64,000 nt of DNA from CAVONB01 sp963697205 (GTDB lineage: Bacteria; Pseudomonadota; Alphaproteobacteria; Rhizobiales; Hyphomicrobiaceae): the NCBI GenBank assembly GCA_963697205.1, contig CAVONB010000015.1, positions 1 through 64,000 on the forward strand. Direction: 5' to 3'. Made by a program: the position numbers and the translations under genes. Positions 21,571-29,489 of the stretch are shown one piece after another. How positions within the stretch are numbered: the first letter of the stretch is position 1; each line of letters opens with the position of its first letter. The notes beneath the pieces are model-generated. The model was not told the origin of the DNA and did not search any database. It saw nothing but the letters and a program-made list of their open reading frames with translations.

Positions 21571-21879
21571 ACCCATCCATCAGCCTGAGGCCGCCGTCAG
21601 GCACATCGCGTTAGGTCACCGTTACTCGTTGATGCCGTCATCCGCCGTCAACTTTTTGTCCTAGCGCACCTTGTTTGGAGATGCGTCCAGCACTTCAAAC
21701 GCTGACCTCTCCCCACGTGCTCGCGCGCCTCCCGTCGCCTCCTCTCTCGTCTGCCACCCGCAATGGGCATCGTCCCAATGTGGCGACCGGTGGCCTTGTG
21801 GTTGATTTCCCACTCGATTCCACACTAGCCTTTCGTTGCCGCCGTCGCTGTCTCGATGCGGCCATGTGGAGGCGGTCGG
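21571..21879. other. Intergenic region
   Basis: About 310 bases, no gene seen. The only recognisable element is the ribosome binding site GGAGG at 21868-21872, seven bases before the ATG of the next gene. Confidence 0.4.
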
Positions 21880-23343
21880 ATGGCTAATCCGGAAGGCGCG
21901 CTCGGGCTCGGCGCGAGCCGTGCAACCGATAGCGGGGGTACAGGGATCGCGCCCTCCGGCGTCGGTTTGCTTGATCTCATTACCGAATTCTGCCGTCAGT
22001 CCAAGATCGCGGAATCAACCTTCGGCCGCAGAGCCGTCAATGATGGAAAATTTGTCTCACGACTTCGGGACGGCGCCAGGATTACACCGGAGACGCTTGC
22101 CCGCGTTAGCCGGTTCCTGAAAGAGCACGGCGTCGAGGCGCCCGCCCGACCGCCCGAGTTGCTTCCCCTCATCAGTGTTCACAGCGAAGGCGCGCGCAGG
22201 CAGGCCCCCAAAGCGGACCCTGGCCGCGCGCAAAATTTCAGGTTCTTCGACAACCGGCAGAAGTATCTGCTGTTCGTCAATACCTGCGGCGAGAAGCAGG
22301 CCATCGCGCGCAGGGTGGGACTGGAACTCGCCAACATCCACCCCCAGCCACCGGCCGTGCGCATCTTCGATGCCGGGATGGGCGATGCCACGGTCCTCAC
22401 GCGCGTGATGCGCGAAATGCACCGGCGGTTTGCAACGATGCCGTTCTACATCGTCGGCAAGGAGATCAGCCTCGAGGATGTCCGCCTGTCGCTCGATCGC
22501 ATGGCGGATCGCCTGTTTGAGCACCCGGCCACTGTCCTCATCGTCACAAACATGTACTACACGGAGGCGCCGTGGCTGGCACCGCGCTCGGTGACGGCGG
22601 CGACGTCGCTGGTGTGGCACGAAGTGCCGTTGAGGGGGACGACGTCCGACGAGTTCAGTGAGCAGATCTCGGCCCTTGAACCTTTCCTGGCGGCAAACTG
22701 GCAGGCGCGGCATTCACCGTCGGGCAATCCCATCTACGATCGGCCGACGGCGCTCGTTATCTACCGGGAGGATTTCCGCTTCCTGCTCAGCGACGTCATT
22801 CCACAGCGCGGGCACGCCAAGGCCGACTATGACCTCGTCATCGCGTCCCAGCCCTACCGGCTGCGCGCCTCAGAGCAGTTCAAGGCCGAGCGTGTGATCG
22901 CGCCGCTGTCGCGTGCCCTGAAGCCCGGCGGCAGACTGATCGGCATTCATTCGCGTGGCGACGATCCCGGCATGGAGATCGTGCGCGCGGTCTGGCCGGC
23001 AGAGGATCCCTTCCAGACGGACCGACACGACCTGCTGCGGGCGACCCGCTCGGCGCTCGGCAAGGACGCGCGGCACTTCAATTTCAACGCCTACGCCGAC
23101 GAGCGTGCCGTATTCCGCTACGAGATGCACACTCTGCCGACAGAGATCGGCGAAAGTATCGGGACCTCGACGCTGTTTGCTGCCTGGAACGCCGCCGTCT
23201 ATGTGGCGCAGATCGAAGATGCACGCTTGGCCGAAGCTCTGGCCGGGCGCGGATATCTGGAGGCGACGCAGGATGTGCTGCGTCGCCACGGACGACTGTG
23301 GTTCAATGACGAATCGTACGCCATCTCGCGCAAACGGGACTGA
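21880..23343 (+). CDS. HTH-like plus SAM-fold protein upstream of a MetF-like gene
   Basis: A 487-residue protein in two parts. Residues about 25-80 (LLDLITEFCRQSKIAESTFG, VNDGKFVSRLRDGARITPET, LARVSRFLKEHG) form a helix-turn-helix-like module. Residues about 150-440 are a Rossmann-type domain with VRIFDAGMGDATVLTRVMRE, which fits SAM motif I, followed by YDLVIASQPYRL and a later ALKPGGRLIGIHSRG, the usual post-motif III string of class I methyltransferases. The start at 21880 has GGAGG seven bases upstream. Thirteen bases separate it from the MetF-like gene, so they are probably co-transcribed. Substrate unknown; a role in one-carbon metabolism is inferred from the neighbour. Confidence 0.65.
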   Translation: MANPEGALGLGASRATDSGGTGIAPSGVGLLDLITEFCRQSKIAESTFGRRAVNDGKFVSRLRDGARITPETLARVSRFLKEHGVEAPARPPELLPLISVHSEGARRQAPKADPGRAQNFRFFDNRQKYLLFVNTCGEKQAIARRVGLELANIHPQPPAVRIFDAGMGDATVLTRVMREMHRRFATMPFYIVGKEISLEDVRLSLDRMADRLFEHPATVLIVTNMYYTEAPWLAPRSVTAATSLVWHEVPLRGTTSDEFSEQISALEPFLAANWQARHSPSGNPIYDRPTALVIYREDFRFLLSDVIPQRGHAKADYDLVIASQPYRLRASEQFKAERVIAPLSRALKPGGRLIGIHSRGDDPGMEIVRAVWPAEDPFQTDRHDLLRATRSALGKDARHFNFNAYADERAVFRYEMHTLPTEIGESIGTSTLFAAWNAAVYVAQIEDARLAEALAGRGYLEATQDVLRRHGRLWFNDESYAISRKRD

Positions 23344-23355
23344 TCGGACCGGACC

Positions 23356-24261
23356 ATGACAGACGATCTGACGCCTCTTGCCGACACGCCAGCCAGCGAT
23401 GCCGCCGCGGGCCGTATCGCGCACGACCTCGTCGCCAGCGGCTCGCTTGAGATCGGCGCACATCGTCCTCAGGATGCAGAGCGGGTCGCCGCCTTGCTCC
23501 CTTCGGGCACGCCCGTTTTCGTCAATCATTTGCCCCGCCACGAGCTCGCTGACACGATTGCGGGCCTTTCTGCGGTGCACCGGGCTGGGCTCGAGCCGGT
23601 TCCGCACATCGCGGCCCGGCGTGTGCCGTCCGAGCCCGCCCTCAGGAGTTTCCTGGACCGCGCCGTCGGCGACTGCCGGGTCAGGAAGGTGATGCTCATC
23701 GGTGGGGATACCAGCGATGTCGCCGGCCCCTATCGTGACGCCGCATCCATCATCGAAAGCGGGCATTTGGAGGCTGCCGGTGTTCGGGAGGTGGGCTTGG
23801 CCGGCTATCCGGAAGGACATGCACGCATTCCGACGGCCTCGCTGGCCACGGCGCTCGATCTCAAGCTCGTGCGCGCTGCCGACCATGGCCTGGGAGCGTT
23901 CGTCGTCACGCAGTTCTCGTTTGCGCCTATGCGGATCGTGGAATACTGCGCGGAACTTTCGCGGCGGCATCTGCAAGTGCCGATCTATGTCGGGCTGGCA
24001 GGACCGACGACGGCGGCGAGCCTGTTGAAATATGCCCAACGTTGCGGCGTCAGCGCTTCGTTGCGCGCGCTGCAAGCGCAGGGCTTCGGCGCCGTCCGCC
24101 TCGTCACTCATACCGATCCGAGTGAGCAGCTGACGGCGGTGGCGCAGTACTGCGCAGGTCGCGCGAGCTGCAACGTCGTCGGCGTGCATCTTTATTCTTT
24201 CGGTGGCGTCGACCGCACCGCGCAATGGATGAACGCGCGGATCACGCGCGCGGACACCTAG
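23356..24261 (+). CDS. Methylenetetrahydrofolate reductase family protein (MetF-like)
   Basis: 301 residues. The (beta/alpha)8 FAD-dependent reductase family is suggested by EPVPHIAARRVPSE, VRKVMLIGGDTSDVAGPY (the L-I-x-G-D FAD loop), VGLAGYPEGHARIP and GAFVVTQFSFAPMRIVEYC. The E. coli type is MetF, making 5-methyl-THF; shorter divergent forms like this occur in methylotrophs (MetF2) and in demethylation pathways, where they run in the oxidising direction. It follows the SAM-fold gene with 13 bases between, and I see no methionine synthase nearby. Which direction it works in cannot be read from sequence. Confidence 0.78.
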   Translation: MTDDLTPLADTPASDAAAGRIAHDLVASGSLEIGAHRPQDAERVAALLPSGTPVFVNHLPRHELADTIAGLSAVHRAGLEPVPHIAARRVPSEPALRSFLDRAVGDCRVRKVMLIGGDTSDVAGPYRDAASIIESGHLEAAGVREVGLAGYPEGHARIPTASLATALDLKLVRAADHGLGAFVVTQFSFAPMRIVEYCAELSRRHLQVPIYVGLAGPTTAASLLKYAQRCGVSASLRALQAQGFGAVRLVTHTDPSEQLTAVAQYCAGRASCNVVGVHLYSFGGVDRTAQWMNARITRADT

Positions 24262-24364
24262 GCCGCGCGGCGCAAGAAACGACAAGCGACCCGCCAATCT
24301 TAGGGCCCGCACAGGTCGTCGGTCGATCGGTGTCGCGCCCGAGCCAGAGGCCGCTGCCGACGCC

Positions 24365-24507
24365 AGTGGGTGGGAAACGCCTTCTCGCCGCGATAATCAT
24401 AGAGGCCGTGCTGCGTCTTGCGGCGGAGCCAACCAGCCTCGACGTACCTCACGCGCAGGGAACGTGGCCGATACTTGCGGTCCGCCAAGCCCTCGCAGAG
24501 ACCTCCA
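24365..24507 (-). pseudogene. Tandem partial duplicate of the dehydrogenase 3' end
   Basis: About 143 bases that align, at an offset of 145, with 24510-24652, the last part of the neighbouring dehydrogenase gene. Translated, the remnant shows DRKYRPRSLRVRYVEAGWL and RKTQHGLYDYRGEK, against DSKYRPCPLLVKYVEAGWL and RKTQRGFYDYRGDK in the intact gene. It sits directly after the dehydrogenase stop codon, is in another frame, and has no start, so it is a remnant of a tandem duplication rather than a gene. Confidence 0.8.
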
Positions 24508-25440
24508 TCAGCGCGTGGGCACCGGCTTGTCGCCGCGATAATCGTAGAAGCCGCGCTGCGTCTTGCGACCCAGCCAACCAGCCTCGACGTACTTCACGAG
24601 CAGCGGGCACGGCCGATACTTGCTGTCCGCGAGACCTTCATAGAGGACCTGCATGACCGAGAGGCAGGTGTCGAGCCCGATGAAGTCGGCCAGCTCGAGC
24701 GGCCCCATGGGGTGGTTCGCGCCGAGCCGCATGGCCTTATCGATGGCGTCGACCGTGCCAACGCCCTCATAGAGCGTATAGACGGCCTCGTTGATCATCG
24801 GCAGCAGGATGCGGTTGACGATGAAGGCGGGGAAGTCTTCCGACACCGCAATCGTCTTGCCGAGCTGTGGCGACGAACGCGCGTGCGACGCCGAACGTGG
24901 CGTCGCCCGTCGCGATGCCGCGAATGAGCTCGACCAGCTGCATCAGCGGCACCGGATTCATGAAGTGCATGCCGATGAACTGCTCTGGCCGGTCTGTGGA
25001 CGGCGGCCAGTCGCGTAATCGAGATCGAGGACGTGTTGGAGGCCAGCAGCGCTTCAGGCTTCAGGTGCTGGCACAGGTCGGAGAAGATCTTGCGCTTGAC
25101 GGCTTCGTCTTCGGTCGCAGCCTCGATGACGAGGTCGCAATCGCCGAGGTCGGAGAAGGCGGGCGCGTAGCCGATCCGGCGGAGCGCGGCGCGCATCTCC
25201 TCGTCCTTTATGAGACCGCGCCCGACCTGGCGGCCCATGTTCTTCTTCGATCCTGGCGATCGCCTTTTCGACCGCCTCCTTCTTCAGATCGTTGAGAACG
25301 ACGTCGTAGCCCGCGAGCGAGACGACATGCGCGATGCCGTTGCCCATCTGGCCGGCACCGATGATGCCGACCTTGCGGATCGTGACCGGAGCCTGCGCTT
25401 GCCCTTCGGCACCCGCCTTCGATTTCATGGCAGAAACCAT
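24508..25440 (-). CDS. 3-hydroxybutyryl-CoA / 3-hydroxyacyl-CoA dehydrogenase (frameshifted)
   Basis: NAD-dependent oxidation of 3-hydroxyacyl-CoA to 3-oxoacyl-CoA. The N-terminus has VGIIGAGQMGNGIAHV (NAD site), the middle, in another frame, has CDLVIEAATEDEAVKRKIF and LLASNTSSISIT, and the C-terminal frame has PAFIVNRILLPMINEAVYTL, ANHPMGPLELADFIGLDTCL and YRGD. Length when joined is about 310 residues, with shifts near 25230 and between 24850 and 24990. It lies 60 bases downstream of etfA in the same direction; the ETF would take electrons from acyl-CoA dehydrogenases in the same pathway. It may serve polyhydroxybutyrate or fatty-acid turnover. Confidence 0.85.
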
Positions 25441-25500
25441 GTCTGCGTTTCCTTCTCGTCCTCACGACGACCGAGAGACGTCACCCAGGCTGGCGCCTTG

Positions 25501-26446
25501 TCACTTGCCGGCTTTTTGCAGTTCTTGCTCGAGCTCGGGCAGTGCGGTGAAGAGATCCGCCACGAGGCCGTAGTCGGCAACCTGGAAGATCGGCGCCTCG
25601 CCATCCTTGTTGATGGCGACGATCACCTTGCTGTCCTTCATGCCGGCCAGATGCTGGATCGCGCCAGAGATGCCGACAGCGATGTAGAGCTCGGGCGCGA
25701 CGACCTTGCCGGTCTGGCCGACCTGGAACTCGTTGGACACGTAGCCGGCGTCGACGGCGGCGCGACTGGCGCCCATCGCCGCGCCGAGGCGGTCGGCCAC
25801 GGGCTCGATGACCTTCTTGAAGTTCTCGCCGCTTCCCACGCCGCGACCGCCCGAAATGATAATCCGCGCCGCGGTCAGTTCGGGGCGATCCGATTTGGAC
25901 AGCTCGGCCTTTTCAAACGCCGACAGACCGACGGCGGCGGGCGCAGAGATCTTCTCGATGGTCGCATTGCCGCCGTCGCCGGCGGCCTGGAAGGACGCCG
26001 TGCGAACCGTCAATCACCTTCTTGGGTTCGGCCGTCTCGACCGTCTGGATGGCGTTGCCCGCGTAGATCGGCCGCTCGAAGGTGTTGGGCCCTTTGACCG
26101 CCGTGATGTCGGAGATCTGCATCACGTCGAGCATCGCCGCCACGCGCGGCATCACATTCTTCGTGGCCGCGGTTGCTGGCGCGACAAGCGCCTCATAGTT
26201 CGCCATCAGCGGAACGATGAGGGCCGCCATCTCCTCGGCCAGCTGGTTGGCCAGGTGCGGCGCCTCGGCGACCAGCACCTTCGATACGCCTTTCAGCTTC
26301 GCGGCGGCGTCCGCAGCCGGGCCGCAGCCTTCGCCGGCGACCAGCACATGCACGTCCGAACCGAGTTCGAGAGCCGCCGTCATGGCCTTGGGTGTCGAGG
26401 AGCCGAGCACCGCGTTGTTGTGGTCGGCAAGCAACAAGATAGCCAT
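25501..26446 (-). CDS. etfA: Electron transfer flavoprotein alpha subunit (one frameshift near 26014)
   Basis: Binds FAD and passes electrons from flavin dehydrogenases to ETF-ubiquinone oxidoreductase. The N-terminal half starts MAILLLADHNNAVL and contains VLVAEAPHLANQLAEEMAAL; the C-terminal half, in the next frame, has LTAARIIISGGRGVGSGENF, GQTGKVVAPELYIAVGISGA and IVAINKDGEAPIFQVADYG, the conserved FAD-binding core. The protein runs smoothly through an extra base near 26014. Joined length is about 314 residues, normal for the family. The ATG overlaps the etfB stop by one base (TGATG). Confidence 0.92.
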
Positions 26447-27201
26447 CAGAGCACCCCCGCCTCGTTCTTCAGCTTGTCCACGAGCTCAGCAGCGCTCGAA
26501 ACCTTGACACCGGACTTTCGGGCAGGCGGCTCACTGGTTGTCAGGACCTTCAGGCGCGGGGTGATGTCGACGCCGAGGTCTTCGGGCTTTTTCACATCGA
26601 GGGGCTTCTTCTTCGCCTTCATGATATTGGGTAGCGAAGGGTAACGCGGCTCATTGAGGCGCAGGTCCGACGTGATGACCGCCGGCATCTTCAGCTTGAC
26701 CGTCTCGAGGCCGCCGTCGACCTCGCGGGTGACGGTCGCGCTGTCGCCTTCGGGGACGAGCTTGGAGGCAAAGGTGCCCTGCGCCCACCCGAGCAGTGCG
26801 GCCAGCATCTGACCGGTCTGATTGCAGTCGTCGTCGATGGCCTGCTTGCCAACAATGATCAGGTCGGGCTTTTCGGCATCGGCGACCGCCTTGAGGATCT
26901 TGGCGACGGCGAGCGGCTCGACGGTCGCCCCCTCGGGGGTCTCGATCAGGATGCCGCGGTCGGCACCGATGGCGAGTGCGGTCCGGATCGTCTCCTGGGC
27001 CTTTGCGGGACCGATCGACACCGCGATGACCTCTGTTGCCGTCCCCTTCTCCTTGAGACGGACCGCCTCCTCGATGGAGATCTCGTCGAACGGGTTCATC
27101 GACATCTTGACGTTGGCCAGCTCGATGCCCGAACCGTCGGTCTTGACACGGATCTTGACGTTGTAGTCGACCACGCGTTTGACCGGCACCAGTATCTTCA
27201 T
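26446..27201 (-). CDS. etfB: Electron transfer flavoprotein beta subunit
   Basis: 251 residues starting MKILVPVKRVVDYNVKIRVK. The AMP-binding family features are present: SMNPFDEISIEEAVRLKEKG, ADRGILIETPE, DLIIVGKQAIDDDCNQTGQM, LLGWAQGTFASKL and LRLNEPRYPSLPNIMKAKKK, the last being the ETF-beta recognition loop region. No frameshift. Translationally coupled to etfA; the heterodimer carries electrons from beta-oxidation and related dehydrogenases to the quinone pool. Confidence 0.95.
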   Translation of the reverse strand: MKILVPVKRVVDYNVKIRVKTDGSGIELANVKMSMNPFDEISIEEAVRLKEKGTATEVIAVSIGPAKAQETIRTALAIGADRGILIETPEGATVEPLAVAKILKAVADAEKPDLIIVGKQAIDDDCNQTGQMLAALLGWAQGTFASKLVPEGDSATVTREVDGGLETVKLKMPAVITSDLRLNEPRYPSLPNIMKAKKKPLDVKKPEDLGVDITPRLKVLTTSEPPARKSGVKVSSAAELVDKLKNEAGVL

Positions 27202-27549
27202 GCCCTGCTCGCTCCCCAGCGTCCGAACCGCTGCCCCCTCACCTTGAGGCGCATTGCGGTTTGGCCGAGCCCCGGACGCATTCTTGTATCTGGATTGTTG
27301 GATCTGCCCGGCAATACTGCCGTTCGCACGTGCGAAAATCGAGGGTAGGTGGGGACCCCGCCCGAGTCAATGTCCAGCGGCCGGGCCCCAGGCCTTGGCC
27401 ATTCGTCGCAGCCGGCCCGTGTCGATGCCAGGTCCAGGGCGTAGAGGGCGTACGCCCTGCCCTGTTAACCCTGCCCAGCGGCGCTGGCGGCTGCTGCGTG
27501 TCTCCTCGCGTCCGCACGCCACCCGATCCGGGCGGGGGCGACCCCCTGA
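27202..27549. other. Intergenic region upstream of etfB
   Basis: About 350 bases between the rhomboid gene and etfB, both leftward. Frames here are Arg/Pro-rich and have no ribosome binding site. It holds one strong inverted repeat (27435-27464) and should contain the etfB promoter, which I could not place. Confidence 0.4.
27435..27464. repeat. Strong inverted repeat with perfect 14-base palindromic core
   Basis: The core AGGGCGTACGCCCT (27445-27458) is a perfect palindrome, and outer arms CAGGGC (27435-27440) and GCCCTG (27459-27464) extend the stem, with a four-base bulge on the left. No T run follows on either strand. An operator for etfB or a transcript-end hairpin would fit; nothing decides between them. 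Confidence 0.4.
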
Positions 27550-28254
27550 TCACGCCGCACGGATGTCCTTGTCGAACAGCACGACACCGTCCCGGCGCAT
27601 GAAGAGGATGAGGATTGCGCCAGCGACCAGCCCGCCGATGTGGGCCCACCACGCGATCGGACCGATGTTTGGTACCATGAGCATGATGAACTGCAGGGCG
27701 ATCCACAGACCTAGCACCAGCGCGGCGCTGAGCCTGACCGGCAGGAAGCGCATGACGAGAACCCAGACCCTGACACGCGGGTGCAGCATCAGATAGGCGG
27801 CGATAATGCCGGAGATGGCGCCGCTCGCGCCGATCAGCGGCACGGCGGACGTCGGCAGCAGCCAGGCGTGCGCGAGGCCGCCGGCAATGCCGCAGAGCAG
27901 ATAGAAGACCAAGAACCGGCCGTGGCCCATGGCGTCCTCGACGTTGTCGCCGAAGACCCAGAGAAACAGCATGTTGGAGCCGAGGTGAATGATGTCACCG
28001 TGGAAGAACATGTAGCTCAGCAGGGTCAGTCTCTCGGGAACGGCGATCAGCTCGCCAGCACCGACCGGGGTTCCCATCATGGGATCCGTCGCAAACAACT
28101 CGGCCGGCACGACGGCGAAGCTCGCGATGGCCTGCTGGGGCAGCTGAAACGCCTCCAGAGCGAAGATCGCCACGTTCAAGAGGATCAGGCCAACGGTCAC
28201 GACCTGAAAACGAATTGATTTCAAAGAATTCTCGTCCCACACCGGCACGAACAT
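27550..28254 (-). CDS. Rhomboid family intramembrane serine protease
   Basis: 234 residues with six hydrophobic segments. The catalytic serine motif is LIGASGAISGIIAAYL (GASG), the His-bearing early helix is HLGSNMLFLWVFGDNVE and the late helix has WWAHIGGLVAGAILILF, giving the Ser-His dyad. Rhomboids cleave membrane proteins within the bilayer; the substrate is unknown. The N-terminus (MFVPVWDENSLKSIRFQ) is short and cytosolic. It is followed by the etf genes with a 350-base gap and lies 57 bases downstream of the adenosyltransferase. Confidence 0.9.
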   Translation of the reverse strand: MFVPVWDENSLKSIRFQVVTVGLILLNVAIFALEAFQLPQQAIASFAVVPAELFATDPMMGTPVGAGELIAVPERLTLLSYMFFHGDIIHLGSNMLFLWVFGDNVEDAMGHGRFLVFYLLCGIAGGLAHAWLLPTSAVPLIGASGAISGIIAAYLMLHPRVRVWVLVMRFLPVRLSAALVLGLWIALQFIMLMVPNIGPIAWWAHIGGLVAGAILILFMRRDGVVLFDKDIRAA

Positions 28255-28311
28255 GAACTACCGCCCCCCTTCAAGAACTACCGCAAGGCTCGCAGGCGGC
28301 GCCTTCGAGCC

Positions 28312-28917
28312 TCATTTTCTCGTCTGACCCGGCACCCAGAGCACATCGGCGCGACCGCGATCATTGACGTATCGGCTCGCGACGAAAAGGAGATCCGAGA
28401 GGCGATTGATATAGGCCAGCGCGGGTGCGCCGACGGTACCTGGCTCGCGCTGGGACAGCTCGACGATCAGGCGCTCGGCGCGCCGGGAGACGGTGCGCGC
28501 TACGTGCAAGGCCGCGGCGGCGGCCGAGCCGCCCGGCAGCACGAAGGAGCGCAGTGGCTGAAGCACGGCATTGAGCGCGTCGATCTCCTGCTCCAGCCGC
28601 GCAACCTGGCTCGGGACGATCCGCAACTGAGGCGCGGCGGTACTGTCGGCGACCGCCCCGGCGGCCGCTGGGGCCGCCGGCACGCAGAGATCAGCACCGA
28701 GATCAAAGAGATCGTTCTGGATGCGTGACAGGATCATGTCCACGTCCGCATCCTTGCCGGAGAGATGGATGCGCGCCATGCCGATGGCCGCGTTGGTCTC
28801 GTCGACCGTGCCGTAGGCGGCGATCCTGAGGTCAAACTTGGCGACCCGGTCGCCCGAGCCCAGCGCCGTCGTTCCCTGGTCGCCCGTGCGCGTGTAGATC
28901 TTGTTGAGAACCACCAT
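28312..28917 (-). CDS. Cob(I)yrinic acid a,c-diamide / cob(I)alamin adenosyltransferase, PduO type
   Basis: Transfers adenosyl from ATP to cob(I)alamin to make coenzyme B12. The PduO-type signature is present: KIYTRTGDQGTTALGSGDRV (ATP loop), YGTVDETNAAIGMARIHL, VARTVSRRAERLIVELSQRE with the R-R-A-E active-site string, and ALAYINRLSDLLFVASRYVN. 201 residues, normal length. It lies between the twin-TM protein and the rhomboid gene in a leftward group. Adenosylcobalamin would serve, for example, methylmalonyl-CoA mutase; no such enzyme is in the window. Confidence 0.93.
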   Translation of the reverse strand: MVVLNKIYTRTGDQGTTALGSGDRVAKFDLRIAAYGTVDETNAAIGMARIHLSGKDADVDMILSRIQNDLFDLGADLCVPAAPAAAGAVADSTAAPQLRIVPSQVARLEQEIDALNAVLQPLRSFVLPGGSAAAAALHVARTVSRRAERLIVELSQREPGTVGAPALAYINRLSDLLFVASRYVNDRGRADVLWVPGQTRK

Positions 28918-28960
28918 GTCTGTCGCTCCGGCTCCTGCTGCTCAAAGGCGCCGCTGCGCC

Positions 28961-29191
28961 TCAGCCGCGCGTGAGATAGACGGTCACCATAATGACGACC
29001 AGAGCGACGAATTGAAGGCCCACGCGCCAGCGCATCAGCCGCTGGGAAAGGTTCGACCGCTGGATCAGGACGGCTTCGTCCGCCGGGCCATCTCCGCGCG
29101 GGCGGCGGGCGAGATTGAACAGGCCTATGGCGAGCACCGCCAAGACGGCCGCCGTAGCCAAGAACGTCAGATAGTAGAAAATCTGGCTCAT
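28961..29191 (-). CDS. Twin transmembrane protein (HIG1-like), 76 residues
   Basis: Starts MSQIFYYLTFLATAAVLAVL and has two hydrophobic helices (about residues 5-26 and 53-73) joined by a charged loop with NLARR and LMRWRVGLQF. This matches the small alphaproteobacterial proteins called twin transmembrane protein, related to HIG1 domains that modulate respiratory complexes. The start at 29191 was chosen over the upstream ATG because the conserved part begins there. It is 43 bases upstream of the adenosyltransferase. Function in bacteria is not established. Confidence 0.8.
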   Translation of the reverse strand: MSQIFYYLTFLATAAVLAVLAIGLFNLARRPRGDGPADEAVLIQRSNLSQRLMRWRVGLQFVALVVIMVTVYLTRG

Positions 29192-29489
29192 CGGTGTCCC
29201 TTGACGATCATATGGAGCCGCTGGGCACAGCAATAGGCCCGGGGGCGGGACGAGGCAAACCAATAGTGGCCGTACGCGGCGCTACCGGCGCGGCCGATGC
29301 CACGTGGCAAGCGGGCAAAAAGTTGCCCTGCGGCGACGACGCGGCAACACATTTGCCGTAATTTCGGGGCCTTGAATTGATTCGGTAGTTGAGCCGGATG
29401 GCCGCCGCGGCCAGACGAGCGCCCAAGCCGAACCGTCAGCCTGCTCGAGACCACACGACGCCAACCTGGGAGGCCCGTAGTCGCCGGCC

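Noticed and set aside
22870..24312. 480-codon leftward frame opposite the SAM-fold and MetF-like genes
   Set aside because: Antisense composition without motifs, and the plus strand has a good ribosome binding site and recognisable domains.
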